Source: DATADW01 sp963733905
GTDB lineage: Bacteria; Actinomycetota; Acidimicrobiia; Spongiisociales; DATADW01
Direction: 5' to 3'
Length of the DNA stretch: 64,000 bases
Assembly: GCA_963733905.1 (NCBI GenBank)
Contig: CAVTEU010000008.1
Coordinates: forward strand, 62,001 to 126,000
The notes under the pieces: model-generated
What the model was told of the DNA's origin: nothing
The model's database searches: none
Seen by the model: the letters and a program-made list of their open reading frames with translations, nothing else
Shown here: in pieces, positions 47,711 to 55,327 of the stretch
Numbering within the stretch: the stretch's first letter is position 1
How the letters are laid out: every line of letters starts with the position of its first letter
Program-made: the position numbers and the translations under genes

Positions 47711-48532
47711 CGCAGAACTCCTCTCCCAGGCTGCGACGGCGCTAGGGGTCCCAGAGCCCATCGTGGAACGCTCGGCGGCGGCGCGGGCAACCGCCAACGG
47801 TGTGGACGTCGACGAGGTGCTCAGGGCGTGGGCCGGAGGCGGCAGCGTGGCTGCTGGGAGCGCGGCCCCGGTCGAGGAGCCGGCGGCGGCGCCTGAAGCC
47901 GAGACGGCGGAAGCCGAGACGGAAGATGAAGAGACGGCAGACGGCAGACGGCAGACGGCAGCCGAACCAGGAACAGTCGAGACACCGGCGGCTGCAGCTG
48001 TGGCGGTGCCCGCCGGCTGCGGCGGCAACGGTGGTGGTGGAGCGATCGCGTGTCGTGCCTGTCCTCGAAGGGCGTCGGGAGAGCCACTGGAAGCTGATCC
48101 TGGGCGTGGTCGGGTTGCTGATGCTCGGCCTGCTCGGCGCTTGGGTGCTCCCCTCTATCGAAACGCTCGATGACCTCGGAGCGCCCCCTGCCCTCACCGC
48201 GCTCGGGGCCGAGGGTCGTCGCATCTACCTGCGCGAGGGCTGTCAGTCCTGTCATACCCAGGTGGTGAGGCCGATCGTCACCGACGCCGGCCTTGGGCCC
48301 GGTCTCCAACGCCGGATCGGTCGGCGGGTTCCCCGGAGACACGATCGGGTCGGTCCGCTACGGGCCAGACCTCACCCATTTCGGGAGCCGCGAGGGTGTC
48401 GACCTGGCCTCGGTGACGGCATATCTCCTCGACCCGCAATCGGTCCGCCCGGAAAGCCTGATGCCGCCAATCGACTACCTCGACGACGCCGAGCTAGAGG
48501 CTCTGGCCCAGTTCCTGGTCGAGTCGAAGTGA
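47703..48532 (+). CDS. CcoO-like cytochrome c with N-terminal docking motif and acidic linker
   Basis: About 276 residues across shifts near 48035 and 48297. The N-terminus has LGVPEPIVERSAAARATANG then VDVDEVLRAWAGGG, the motif shared with two other respiratory proteins here. An Ala/Glu-rich linker with a heptamer-encoded stretch (ETADGRRQTAAEP) follows. Then one membrane helix (WKLILGVVGLLMLGLLGAWV) and a CcoO domain: GRRIYLREGCQSCHTQVVRP, GFPGDTIGSVRYGPDLTHFG and the methionine region ESLMPPIDYLDD. CcoO passes electrons to CcoN in real cbb3 oxidases; here the partner CcoN-like protein has no metal ligands. Confidence 0.8.
47931..47962 (+). repeat. Heptamer repeat inside the CcoO-like gene
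   Basis: Four CAGACGG units in the linker coding region, encoding ETADGRRQTA. Because seven is not a multiple of three, each unit shifts frame and three units encode seven residues. Confidence 0.8.
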
Positions 48533-48558
48533 CCCATAGGATCGCCAAGGATGCTGCT

Positions 48559-49698
48559 GTGAGCGACGATCAGCTGGCGGCGGCAGCAGCAGCGCTCAAC
48601 GCCCCGGAGGCCATCGTCAAGCGCTCCGCCGAGGCCAGAGCCAATGCCGACGGGATTCCCGTGGAGCAGGTGCTGGCGGCATGGGCCGGTGGCGAGAGCA
48701 CAGCAGCCCCAGAGCCGGCGCCTCAGGAAACGGCACCACAAGAGAAGCCGCCGGACGAGATGGCAGAGACGGCGGACGGCGGACGGCAGACGGCAGCCGA
48801 ACCAACTGCCGAGACAGCAGCAGAGGCACCAGCAACGGAGGCACCAAGCAGCGGTGCCGGCGGTCCCGGCGGTTCCGGCTGCTGCAGCGGTCGCCGAGGT
48901 GCCCGATTTGCCGCCGGCACCGGAGACGGTCTCGCCGGCTGCGGCGATGGAGTACCCCGAGGTGGTGACGGTCCCCACCGTCGGGATCAAGGAGCGGACC
49001 GGGAGCGGGGTCCCCGGGTGGCTCACCAGCGTCTTCGTGGCCGTCCCGCTCTTCGCCCTCTTCTATCTCATCTCCAATGCCAGCGGTGTCGAATGCGGCC
49101 AGGGCGGTGCTCTTGCGGTGGACCCGATTTCTGGAGAGTTGGTCAACTGCGACGGGACGCCATACGAGGGGTCGGGCGCCGGTGGCGGGGCGGGTGGAGA
49201 CTTTCTCGGCGTAGGGCGAACAGGTATTCATGGACGTCGCCGCCTGCCAGAGCTGCCACGGAGACCAAGGTCAGGGCGGTGTTGGACCGCCACTCGCCGG
49301 TGGCGCCGTGCTCACCACCTTCGGGAGCTGCGAGGACCATTTGACCTGGGTACGGCTGGGAACCCAGGGCTGGGCGGCCGACGTCGGCGACACTTACGGC
49401 GACAGCAACAAACCGGTGGGCGGTGGCGGGACCATGCCCGGATTCTCCACCCTCAGCGACGAGCAGCTCCGGTCGGTCGTCTATTTCGAGCGGGTCAGGT
49501 TCGGGGGAGCCAACCCCGAGGAGGCGCTGACAGATTGCGGTCTTGGCGAACCGGCGGCAGGTGATGGTGGGGGCGGTGAGGGGTGAAGGTGGGGGCGGCG
49601 AGGGCGGGGAGCCCACCGGGACCACCGTGGGCGGCGGCGGTGGGGCAACCGAGACCACGGTGGCCGAGGGCGGTACGGCCACCACAGTGGCGCCCTAG
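48559..49698 (+). CDS. CcoP-like membrane cytochrome c with N-terminal docking motif and linker
   Basis: About 380 residues across shifts near 48845, 49215 and 49585. The N-terminus LNAPEAIVKRSAEARANADG then IPVEQVLAAWAGG is the shared docking motif. A long Ala/Pro/Glu linker follows (with ETADGGRQTAAEP from a heptamer array), then a membrane helix (GWLTSVFVAVPLFALFYLIS) and one cytochrome c domain with MDVAACQSCHGDQGQGGVGP and GGGGTMPGFSTLSDEQLRSV (likely axial Met). The C-terminal tail is Gly/Thr-rich (GGEPTGTTVGGGGGATETTV) if the last shift is corrected. GTG 48559 follows AAGGA. It lies 26 bases after the CcoO-like gene. Confidence 0.75.
48766..48797 (+). repeat. Heptamer repeat inside the CcoP-like gene
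   Basis: About four units CGGACGG/CAGACGG in the linker region, encoding ETADGGRQTA, matching the array in the CcoO-like gene almost exactly, including the flanking GAGACGG and GCAGCC. Confidence 0.8.
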
Positions 49699-49716
49699 CG
49701 CGACCGGGGACCCAGC

Positions 49717-49809
49717 TTGCGCCCCGCCACGACTTTCGTGATCCTCGCCTTGCTGGTCGTCATCGCCATCGGCGGGGCGATCATCGCCGTCCAGCTCCTC
49801 AGCCGCTGA
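49717..49809 (+). CDS. Possible single-helix membrane peptide (30 aa)
   Basis: TTG 49717 opens a 30-codon frame reading LRPATTFVILALLVVIAIGG then AIIAVQLLSR. It is one hydrophobic helix with basic ends. It lies 18 bases after the CcoP-like gene and could be a CcoQ-like small subunit. The ribosome-binding site is weak (GGGGA), and the last 11 bases overlap the opposite SAM hydrolase gene. Confidence 0.4.
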   Translation: MRPATTFVILALLVVIAIGGAIIAVQLLSR

Positions 49810-50603
49810 ACGACACCACGGTCGAGACGACAAGCCCGAGGTCGCGATCCGCCCGACCACCACGCACCGCCAGCGCGACCAATCCATATGAATCGACGTG
49901 GAGCAGTTCCTCGCCGTCCCCGACGTCGGCGTAGGCCGCGACCCACGGCACCTCGTGCTCCGCCCCGTGGAACCGCACGGTTACAAGGGACCCGGGTCTC
50001 AAGCCCGATATCGGCCAGATCCTCGGGGGAGACGTTGGTCTGCACGTTCCCGAAAGTGTCGACCCACCATGCCTCGCCGCGGACCGCGCCACCCTCGCGT
50101 TCTGGCAGCGGCAGCAGCAGCGGAGTGAGAGATCCCGGGTCGATGTCCGGCCCGAGGTCGTCTAGGCGGGCTTCACCCGAGGCGATCAGCGCCGCAGCGG
50201 GTGCAAACCGATCCCTCCCTTCGAAGGTGGCTCCGGTGGATGGGATGACCAACTCAGGGTTCTCGATCGAAACCACTCGATGGGCGCCCTCGACGATCGC
50301 CACGGCGGGTGACAGCAACCCGTTGTCCGGCCCGACGAAGTGACCCCATGATGTCTCGGCGGCTATCGCTCTCCGTGGCGTGCCCACGCCGGGATCGACG
50401 ATGGCGAGGGCGACCCCGTCAGGGAGATATTGGATCGCCCTCATCAGGGTGAGAGCGCCCGATCGCACATCACCGGCCGGGACGCCGTGGGTGATGTCGA
50501 TGACCTTGACCTCAGGCGCCAGCTTGGCAATGACGCCGTGGACCACACCGACGAACTCGTCGTCGCGCCCGTAGTCGGACAGGAAGGAGAGTGGACGGAC
50601 CAC
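49799..50603 (-). CDS. SAM hydroxide adenosyltransferase (DUF62/SAM hydrolase family)
   Basis: About 267 residues. Hydrolyses S-adenosylmethionine to adenosine and methionine. Signatures: LSFLSDYGRDDEFVGVVHGV, VIDITHGVPAGDVRSGALTL, ALAIVDPGVGTPRRAIAAET and FVGPDNGLLSPAVAI (the D-H-R-type catalytic surroundings of the family). A base shift near 49985 precedes a C-terminal domain with VTVRFHGAEHEVPWVAAYAD and SYGLVALAVRGGRADRDLGL. GTG 50603 (VVRPLSFLSDYG) is the start. Convergent with the cytochrome operon and divergent from the Clp1-like gene. Confidence 0.85.
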
Positions 50604-50693
50604 GAGGCATGACGTTACAGCCCGCACTTGGGCGGCCTTCACGACCTTGCCCGGTCGGGGTACCACAGGGGGTGGCCGTACACTGGCTCGGCG

Positions 50694-51584
50694 GTGACCG
50701 ACCCGGCCCACATCGATCTCGCTCGCCGGCTGGCCGAAGCCGGAGGCGCGGTGATGGTCATGGGAGCGATGGACACCGGGAAATCCACGCTTTCCCGCCT
50801 CATCATCTCCGCCGGGATCGAGCAGGGGAGATTGGTTGCCTACGTCGACGCCGACGTCGGGCAGAGCACGGTTGGCCCTCCGACATGCGCCGGGCTCAAG
50901 TGGCTTCGCGAGCCATCCGACCTCGACGCCATCGATCGTGCCGACGAGCTCCAGTTCGTCGGATCCACCACCCCCGAGCGGCTGGTCCTCCCCCATGTCG
51001 TGGCGACCTCCGCCCTGGTCACCCTGGCAAGGGAGCGCGCCGACCTGGTCGTCATCGACACCACGGGAACGGTGTCGGGGGTAATCGGCGAGACGCTCAA
51101 GTACTACAAGACCGAGCTATGCCGCCCCGACAAGGTTGTGGCGCTGCAACGGGGCACCGAGATGGAGCCGATCGTCGGGATGCTCCGGCGATTCTTCTCG
51201 GCCGAGGTGATCGTCTCCGGCGTCGATCCCGAGGTGCTCCCGGTGTCACCCGACCAGCGGGCGGCACAGCGCACCGTCCGGCTGGCCGACGCCTTCGCCC
51301 CGCCGCTCGAGCGCTGGAGGGTGCGTCCCACCGTCTTCGCCCCCACCCTCCCTGCTGGTCTGGACCTCTCGCGACTCCACGGTGTCCTCGTCGGGGTCCA
51401 GGACGGAACCGGGCGCTGTCTCGGGCTTGGCGTCCTCGAATTCTCCGAGGACGTGCTGCGCGTGATCACCAACGTCGGCGGCGGAATGCAGGGCCTGCGT
51501 CTCGGGTCGCTCCGGGTAGACCTCTCCGACTTCACCACCAAGCAGGTCAATCTCCAGGAGATGATTTTCGGGTTGGAGAGCTAG
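50694..51584 (+). CDS. Clp1/Grc3-type P-loop polynucleotide kinase-like protein
   Basis: Intact, 296 residues from GTG 50694. Walker A is GAMDTGKSTLSRLII, the GxxDxGKST form of the Clp1/Grc3/NOL9 family, followed by LVAYVDADVGQSTVGPPTCA (Walker B and the family's DxDxGQ motif) and DLVVIDTTGTVSGVIGETLK. The C-terminal domain is LHGVLVGVQDGTGRCLGLGV and FTTKQVNLQEMIFGLES. Relatives phosphorylate 5'-OH ends of RNA or DNA; the bacterial ones are mostly uncharacterised. The substrate is not predictable here. Confidence 0.8.
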   Translation: MTDPAHIDLARRLAEAGGAVMVMGAMDTGKSTLSRLIISAGIEQGRLVAYVDADVGQSTVGPPTCAGLKWLREPSDLDAIDRADELQFVGSTTPERLVLPHVVATSALVTLARERADLVVIDTTGTVSGVIGETLKYYKTELCRPDKVVALQRGTEMEPIVGMLRRFFSAEVIVSGVDPEVLPVSPDQRAAQRTVRLADAFAPPLERWRVRPTVFAPTLPAGLDLSRLHGVLVGVQDGTGRCLGLGVLEFSEDVLRVITNVGGGMQGLRLGSLRVDLSDFTTKQVNLQEMIFGLES

Positions 51585-51588
51585 AGGC

Positions 51589-51667
51589 CGGCGGACGGCA
51601 GACGGCCGACGGCAGACGGCAGACGGCGGACCAATCCGAGACGGAAGACGGAAGACGGAAGACGGAA
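51589..51667 (+). repeat. Heptamer repeat array, two unit types
   Basis: The left part alternates CGGACGG, CAGACGG and CCGACGG; after CCAATCCGAG the right part repeats AAGACGG about four times. The order of unit types is the mirror of the 16.12-16.20 kb array. Confidence 0.88.
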
Positions 51668-51770
51668 GGGAAGACGCGGCACGGCCGAGAGTGCCTGGTC
51701 GCCCGAGGAGCCGGCTTGCCGCGCCGACAATCCGGCGACGTCGCGGCTCGCGGATGGCGCCGGCTCCGTA

Positions 51771-51788
51771 GGGGGGCTTGCCCCCCTC
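51771..51788 (+). terminator. GC hairpin downstream of the Clp1-like gene
   Basis: Perfect stem AGGGGGGC / GCCCCCCT with loop TT. It shares its core with the hairpin at 40008-40037. Positioned to end Clp1-like transcription. The rest of 51668-52005 holds no gene that I can see. Confidence 0.5.
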
Positions 51789-52005
51789 CCGCGCGATCAC
51801 CCGAGGAACCTCCCCGGATCGTTCCCCGCACTTCCCCTTACAGGGCTGCGGCCCGGTTCAGCACCTCGGGTGTCGCACGGCGACCATACGAAGTGGTCCT
51901 AGGAGCGTCAAGGGGTCCGTCAGGGGTCAAAATCGGGCTGGACGTCGCTACGTTGTTGGGTATAAGTGGGCTCTATTGAGGTCGTTTCTGGCGCCGGGAG
52001 CGGGC

Positions 52006-52032
52006 TAATCCACAAATCCACAGCTATCCACA
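52006..52032 (+). promoter_or_regulatory. Cluster of three DnaA-box-like nonamers
   Basis: TAATCCACA (52006), AAATCCACA (52014) and CTATCCACA (52024) are one to two bases from the consensus TTATCCACA, in the same orientation, and an inverted GGTCCACAG lies at about 52051-52059. A TATAAG-like element occurs at about 51961. No dnaA or dnaN gene is near, so this is not an obvious origin; it may be a DnaA-responsive or titration site. Confidence 0.4.
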
Positions 52033-52065
52033 GCACCTTGTTCACAGCCCGCTGTGGACCACTTT

Positions 52066-52546
52066 CTATGGCGAGTTTTCGCGCTCGGGTCGAGCCAGCC
52101 AGGCGGCCAGCATGGAGCGGAAAGACACCTCGATCATCTCGTAGATCTCACCGAGCAGGAGGTCCAACTCCCCGGCGGTGACCCTCTCCAGCGGGCAGCC
52201 GGCCGCGGAGGACTACTGCCCCCTCGCGGTCGACGGCGAAGTGGATCCGCCAGGCGGTGGCATTGCGGACCAGGCATTGGCGATGCACCTCGCTCGGATC
52301 CGACTCGGGCGCCGGGAGAACGTACGCCTCGCACCTCAGGCTGCGCTGCCCGATCTCCCACCATACGGTGGTGGCGTCGCGCACCGTCTGCTTCATCCGC
52401 ACCGCCCAGCGTCGCATGGCGGACTCGTCACCTGGCGCCGAACCGCTGACCTCCTCGACGTGCACGACGTCCGACTCGGGATCCTCGAGCCAGCGGCGAA
52501 AGGCCGCTTCGAGAATCTCGCCGGCCTCAGGCCGTGATCCCGGCAT
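52066..52546 (-). CDS. YbjN domain-containing protein
   Basis: About 160 residues. Starts MPGSRPEAGEILEAAFRRWL at ATG 52546, inside the end of mshA. Core: RRWAVRMKQTVRDATTVWWE, IGQRSLRCEAYVLPAP, VRNATAWRIHFAVDREGAVV. The C-terminus is recovered across a shift near 52195: ERVTAGELDLLLGEIYEMIE and VSFRSMLAAWLARPERENSP. YbjN proteins have a type III secretion chaperone-like fold, and one commonly follows mshA in actinobacteria; the role is unknown. Translationally coupled to mshA. Confidence 0.8.
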
Positions 52547-53744
52547 ACAGCTCGAGAAGCCGCTGCGCCGTCGCCTCCCAGGAGAACCGCTCGGAAACCT
52601 CGATCGCACCCTTGGAGAGCCTGCTGGCCAGTTCGTGGTCGGTGAGCACGTCGATGACGTGCTCGGCGTACTGCTCCGGGTCCCAGCTGTCTATGAGGTA
52701 GCCGGACTCGCCGTCCTCGACTGCGTAGGCAAGCCCGCCGGCGCTGGACGCAACCACCGGTATCCCGCAAGCCTGCGCCTCGGCCGCCACCAGCCCGAAC
52801 GTCTCGGTGCGCGACGGAAAGAGGAGCACGTCGGCGGCCTGGTAGACGGCGGGGAGGTCGTGGTGGGGCAGCGGCTCCCACCAGTCGATTACCGCGTCGA
52901 GGCCGGCGGCGGCCACCTTTGCCCGCAACCGTTCCATCTCGGCGCCACCCTCGTCGCCGCTGGGCCCGCCGACGACGACCATCCGCGCCGAGGGCACCAC
53001 CCGGCGCACGAGGCGGAAGGCGTCGATGGCCACATCGATTCCCTTGAGCGGTTGGATCCGACCGACGAAGAGGACCGTCGGCTGGTCGGGAATACCGAGA
53101 TGCTCCCGGGCGGCGGCCCGGTCGCCCGGGCAGAACCGGTCGTGGTCGACACCCGGCGGCGATGTGCACAGCCGTCCCGGGTCGGCGCCGTAGTGGAGCA
53201 TCAGATCCTCGGCCTCGAACGGGGTCGAGGCGATCACACAATCGGAGAGGGCGATCACTTCGTGCTCGGCGGCGATGCGGAGGAGGCTCTCGGGCGGCTG
53301 GTCGGCCCGCCGTGCCGCGTCCTTGACCCGACCGAGGGTGTGGAAAGAGTTGGCCAGCGGGATGCCAAGACCCCGCTTGACCAGGATCCCCGCCCACCCG
53401 GAGAGCCAGTAGTGCGAGTGCACCAGGTCGTACCTCGCACCGGCTGCTTCTGCCCACGACACCACACCGCCGGCGAATTCGCCGACCAGTCCTGGCTGCT
53501 CGGCAGTGGGCATCGGCTCGGCGGGCCCGGCGTCGATGTGGATCACCCGGTAGCCGTCGGCGGTCTCGACGACCGTGGGCAGCGAAGGATCGGCCCGCCT
53601 GGTGAACACGTCCACCTCGACGCCTCTCCCGGCCATCGTTGCCGAAAGCTCGTCGAGGTAGACGTTCATCCCACCGGCATCACCCTGGCCCGGCATGAGC
53701 AACGGCGAGGTGTGCATCGACAGATAGGCGACCCGTTCGATCAT
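52527..53744 (-). CDS. mshA: D-inositol-3-phosphate glycosyltransferase MshA
   Basis: GT4 glycosyltransferase that joins N-acetylglucosamine to inositol phosphate, the first step of mycothiol synthesis. 405 residues, intact. N-terminal domain: VAYLSMHTSPLLMPGQGDAG then GMNVYLDELSATMAGRGVEV, YDLVHSHYWLSGWAGILVKR and PLANSFHTLGRVKD. C-terminal domain: PTVLFVGRIQPLKGIDVAID and LFPSRTETFGLVAAEAQACG then IPVVASSAGGL (the nucleotide-sugar E-x7-E motif). The following YbjN gene supports MshA over other GT4 enzymes. ATG 53744 overlaps the upstream GNAT stop as ATGA. Confidence 0.92.
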   Translation of the reverse strand: MIERVAYLSMHTSPLLMPGQGDAGGMNVYLDELSATMAGRGVEVDVFTRRADPSLPTVVETADGYRVIHIDAGPAEPMPTAEQPGLVGEFAGGVVSWAEAAGARYDLVHSHYWLSGWAGILVKRGLGIPLANSFHTLGRVKDAARRADQPPESLLRIAAEHEVIALSDCVIASTPFEAEDLMLHYGADPGRLCTSPPGVDHDRFCPGDRAAAREHLGIPDQPTVLFVGRIQPLKGIDVAIDAFRLVRRVVPSARMVVVGGPSGDEGGAEMERLRAKVAAAGLDAVIDWWEPLPHHDLPAVYQAADVLLFPSRTETFGLVAAEAQACGIPVVASSAGGLAYAVEDGESGYLIDSWDPEQYAEHVIDVLTDHELASRLSKGAIEVSERFSWEATAQRLLELYAGITA

Positions 53745-54668
53745 CGGATCGCCCGCAACTCGTAGAGGGGGCGTTGCTCGGCGCCCAGCCGGAACTTGTA
53801 CCCCTCATTTCCCTTGAGGAAGTCGAACACCGTCCTGCCGTCCTCGATCGCCCGGTGGACCAGACACCACAACAGCATCACCCCTGGGGATGCCGCCGCA
53901 TCATCGGGCTCGTACGCCGAGTTGTACAGGTAGTAGGCGTCCTCGTCCTCGAACGAGAAGGCTCCCGCAACCGGCCGACCGCCGGCGGTGAGTAGGTCGA
54001 CCTGGAACCCGGCACCGGCCAGGTCCCCAAAGAACTCGGTCATCGCATCGTCGAGAAACCTGCCCTTGGCGCCGGCAGCGCGCCGGTGGAGTTCGACGAA
54101 GGCGTCGAACCCGGGCCCCTGCCGAGGTGGCGCTCCAGCGTTGCCGGGCCCAGCGTCGCCTCGAACCTGCGCACCTTGCGGCGCAACTCGTGTCTCTCCT
54201 TCTTCCCGAGTTGCCCGAGCCACGTCTCGGGATCGGCGGGGAGGGCGAGCACCGCAGCGACGGTGTGCTCGCGACGGCTCCGAATCCATCCCCACCTCGG
54301 CCATCGCCTTGGAGAGCGGGGCGGCCGCCTCTTCGGGGAGCGAGTCGAACAAGATCTCGGTCCCGGATGGCATCTCGTCGAGCGCCGCCGCCATGGCGGT
54401 GGCGACCGCCGTCGGATCGCCCATCGGGCTGCGGTAGTCGACCAGGTCGGCGTGGCCGACAAAGCTCACCAGCGGCGAACCCGGTTCGCGGCGGTGCAAC
54501 TGGAGCGGGACCAGGGCGTCGTCGGATTGGACGGGCATGGCGACGTCGCTCGGATGGCGTCCGCCACACGGCTTCGATGAAGTGGCGACGGGGGAAGGGG
54601 CCGACGTGACGGGCGATTGGAGGCAGGTCGAAGCCGGGACAGTCCCAGGGTGTTGCCTCGTCTTTCAT
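53741..54668 (-). CDS. GNAT/CelD-type acetyltransferase (BioF2-like domain)
   Basis: About 308 residues across shifts near 54530, 54290 and 54130. N-terminus MKDEATPWDCPGFDLPPIAR. The C-terminal half shows the FemAB/CelD-type acetyltransferase pattern: FVELHRRAAGAKGRFLDDAM, VAGAFSFEDEDAYYLYNSAY, ASPGVMLLWCLVHRAIEDGR and VFDFLKGNEGYKFRLGAEQR. Such proteins modify polysaccharides or peptides. It is coupled to mshA by an ATGA overlap, but a role in mycothiol synthesis is not established. The start ATG 54668 is tentative. Confidence 0.7.
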
Positions 54669-54802
54669 CGGTTGGGCCCTCGCTTGCGGTCGGATGGACG
54701 GAGTCCCGCGACCGATGGACGCTAGAGCGACACCTGCCTCTAGAAGAAAAGGGCTCCTCCAGGCAGGCAAACTCGCAAAACGGTCGAGGCATTCCCGCTA
54801 GG

Positions 54803-55327
54803 TCAGCCGAGTTGGGCTCCCGAGCGATAGCGGATGGCAAGCTCCTCGTGGAGAGCATCGATGACGGCATGGAGCCGGTGTCGCTGCTCGGACACCTCCC
54901 GTTCCGCTTCCTCGAGGTCGGCGACGGTTTGGCGCAATTCCTCGTCGCTCACCTCCCCCAGCCGGGCGATGACGTCGTCGGCCAGTATCCGGTCGAGCCG
55001 CCTGCGGCGCTCCTCGGGCATCTCGGGATCGGCCTGGACCCCCTGTCGGGCCGGCCGTCCGCTCTGCCTCTCGCCACCGAGGATGTCGGGTAGCGCCTCG
55101 ATCAGCGTCCTGCCCTCGCGGCCGGCGCGGCGCTCCAGCTCGAAGGCGAGCAGGTCCCGTCTGCCCTGGAGGAGCCTCCGCTCGTAGCTCAGGAGGTTCT
55201 CCTCCTGCTCGGCCAGCTCCCGCCGGCTCCGCAGCTCATCGATGTCGACGGACCCGAGATCGGCGACGAACTCGTCACCGAGTGCCCGGTCGAGGCTCCG
55301 TCGAGATGTCTCATCCATGGCGCTCAT
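54803..55327 (-). CDS. RsiG-like anti-sigma factor with c-di-GMP-binding motifs
   Basis: Intact 174-residue, almost wholly helical protein. Streptomyces RsiG binds cyclic di-GMP through two copies of E(X)3S(X)2R(X)3Q(X)3D and then sequesters the sigma factor WhiG. Here residues 43-58 match exactly (E43, S47, R50, Q54, D58), within EENLLSYERRLLQGRRD. A second copy at 142-157 (E142, S146, R149, H153, D157) differs only by His for Gln. The two halves are clearly repeats of one helical hairpin. ATG 55327 overlaps the M23 peptidase stop (ATGA). No WhiG-like sigma gene is in the window, so the partner is unknown. Confidence 0.78.
   Translation of the reverse strand: MSAMDETSRRSLDRALGDEFVADLGSVDIDELRSRRELAEQEENLLSYERRLLQGRRDLLAFELERRAGREGRTLIEALPDILGGERQSGRPARQGVQADPEMPEERRRRLDRILADDVIARLGEVSDEELRQTVADLEEAEREVSEQRHRLHAVIDALHEELAIRYRSGAQLG

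Noticed and set aside
52006..52060. Chromosomal replication origin
   Set aside because: No dnaA, dnaN, rpmH or AT-rich unwinding region is nearby, so only a DnaA-box-like cluster is claimed.
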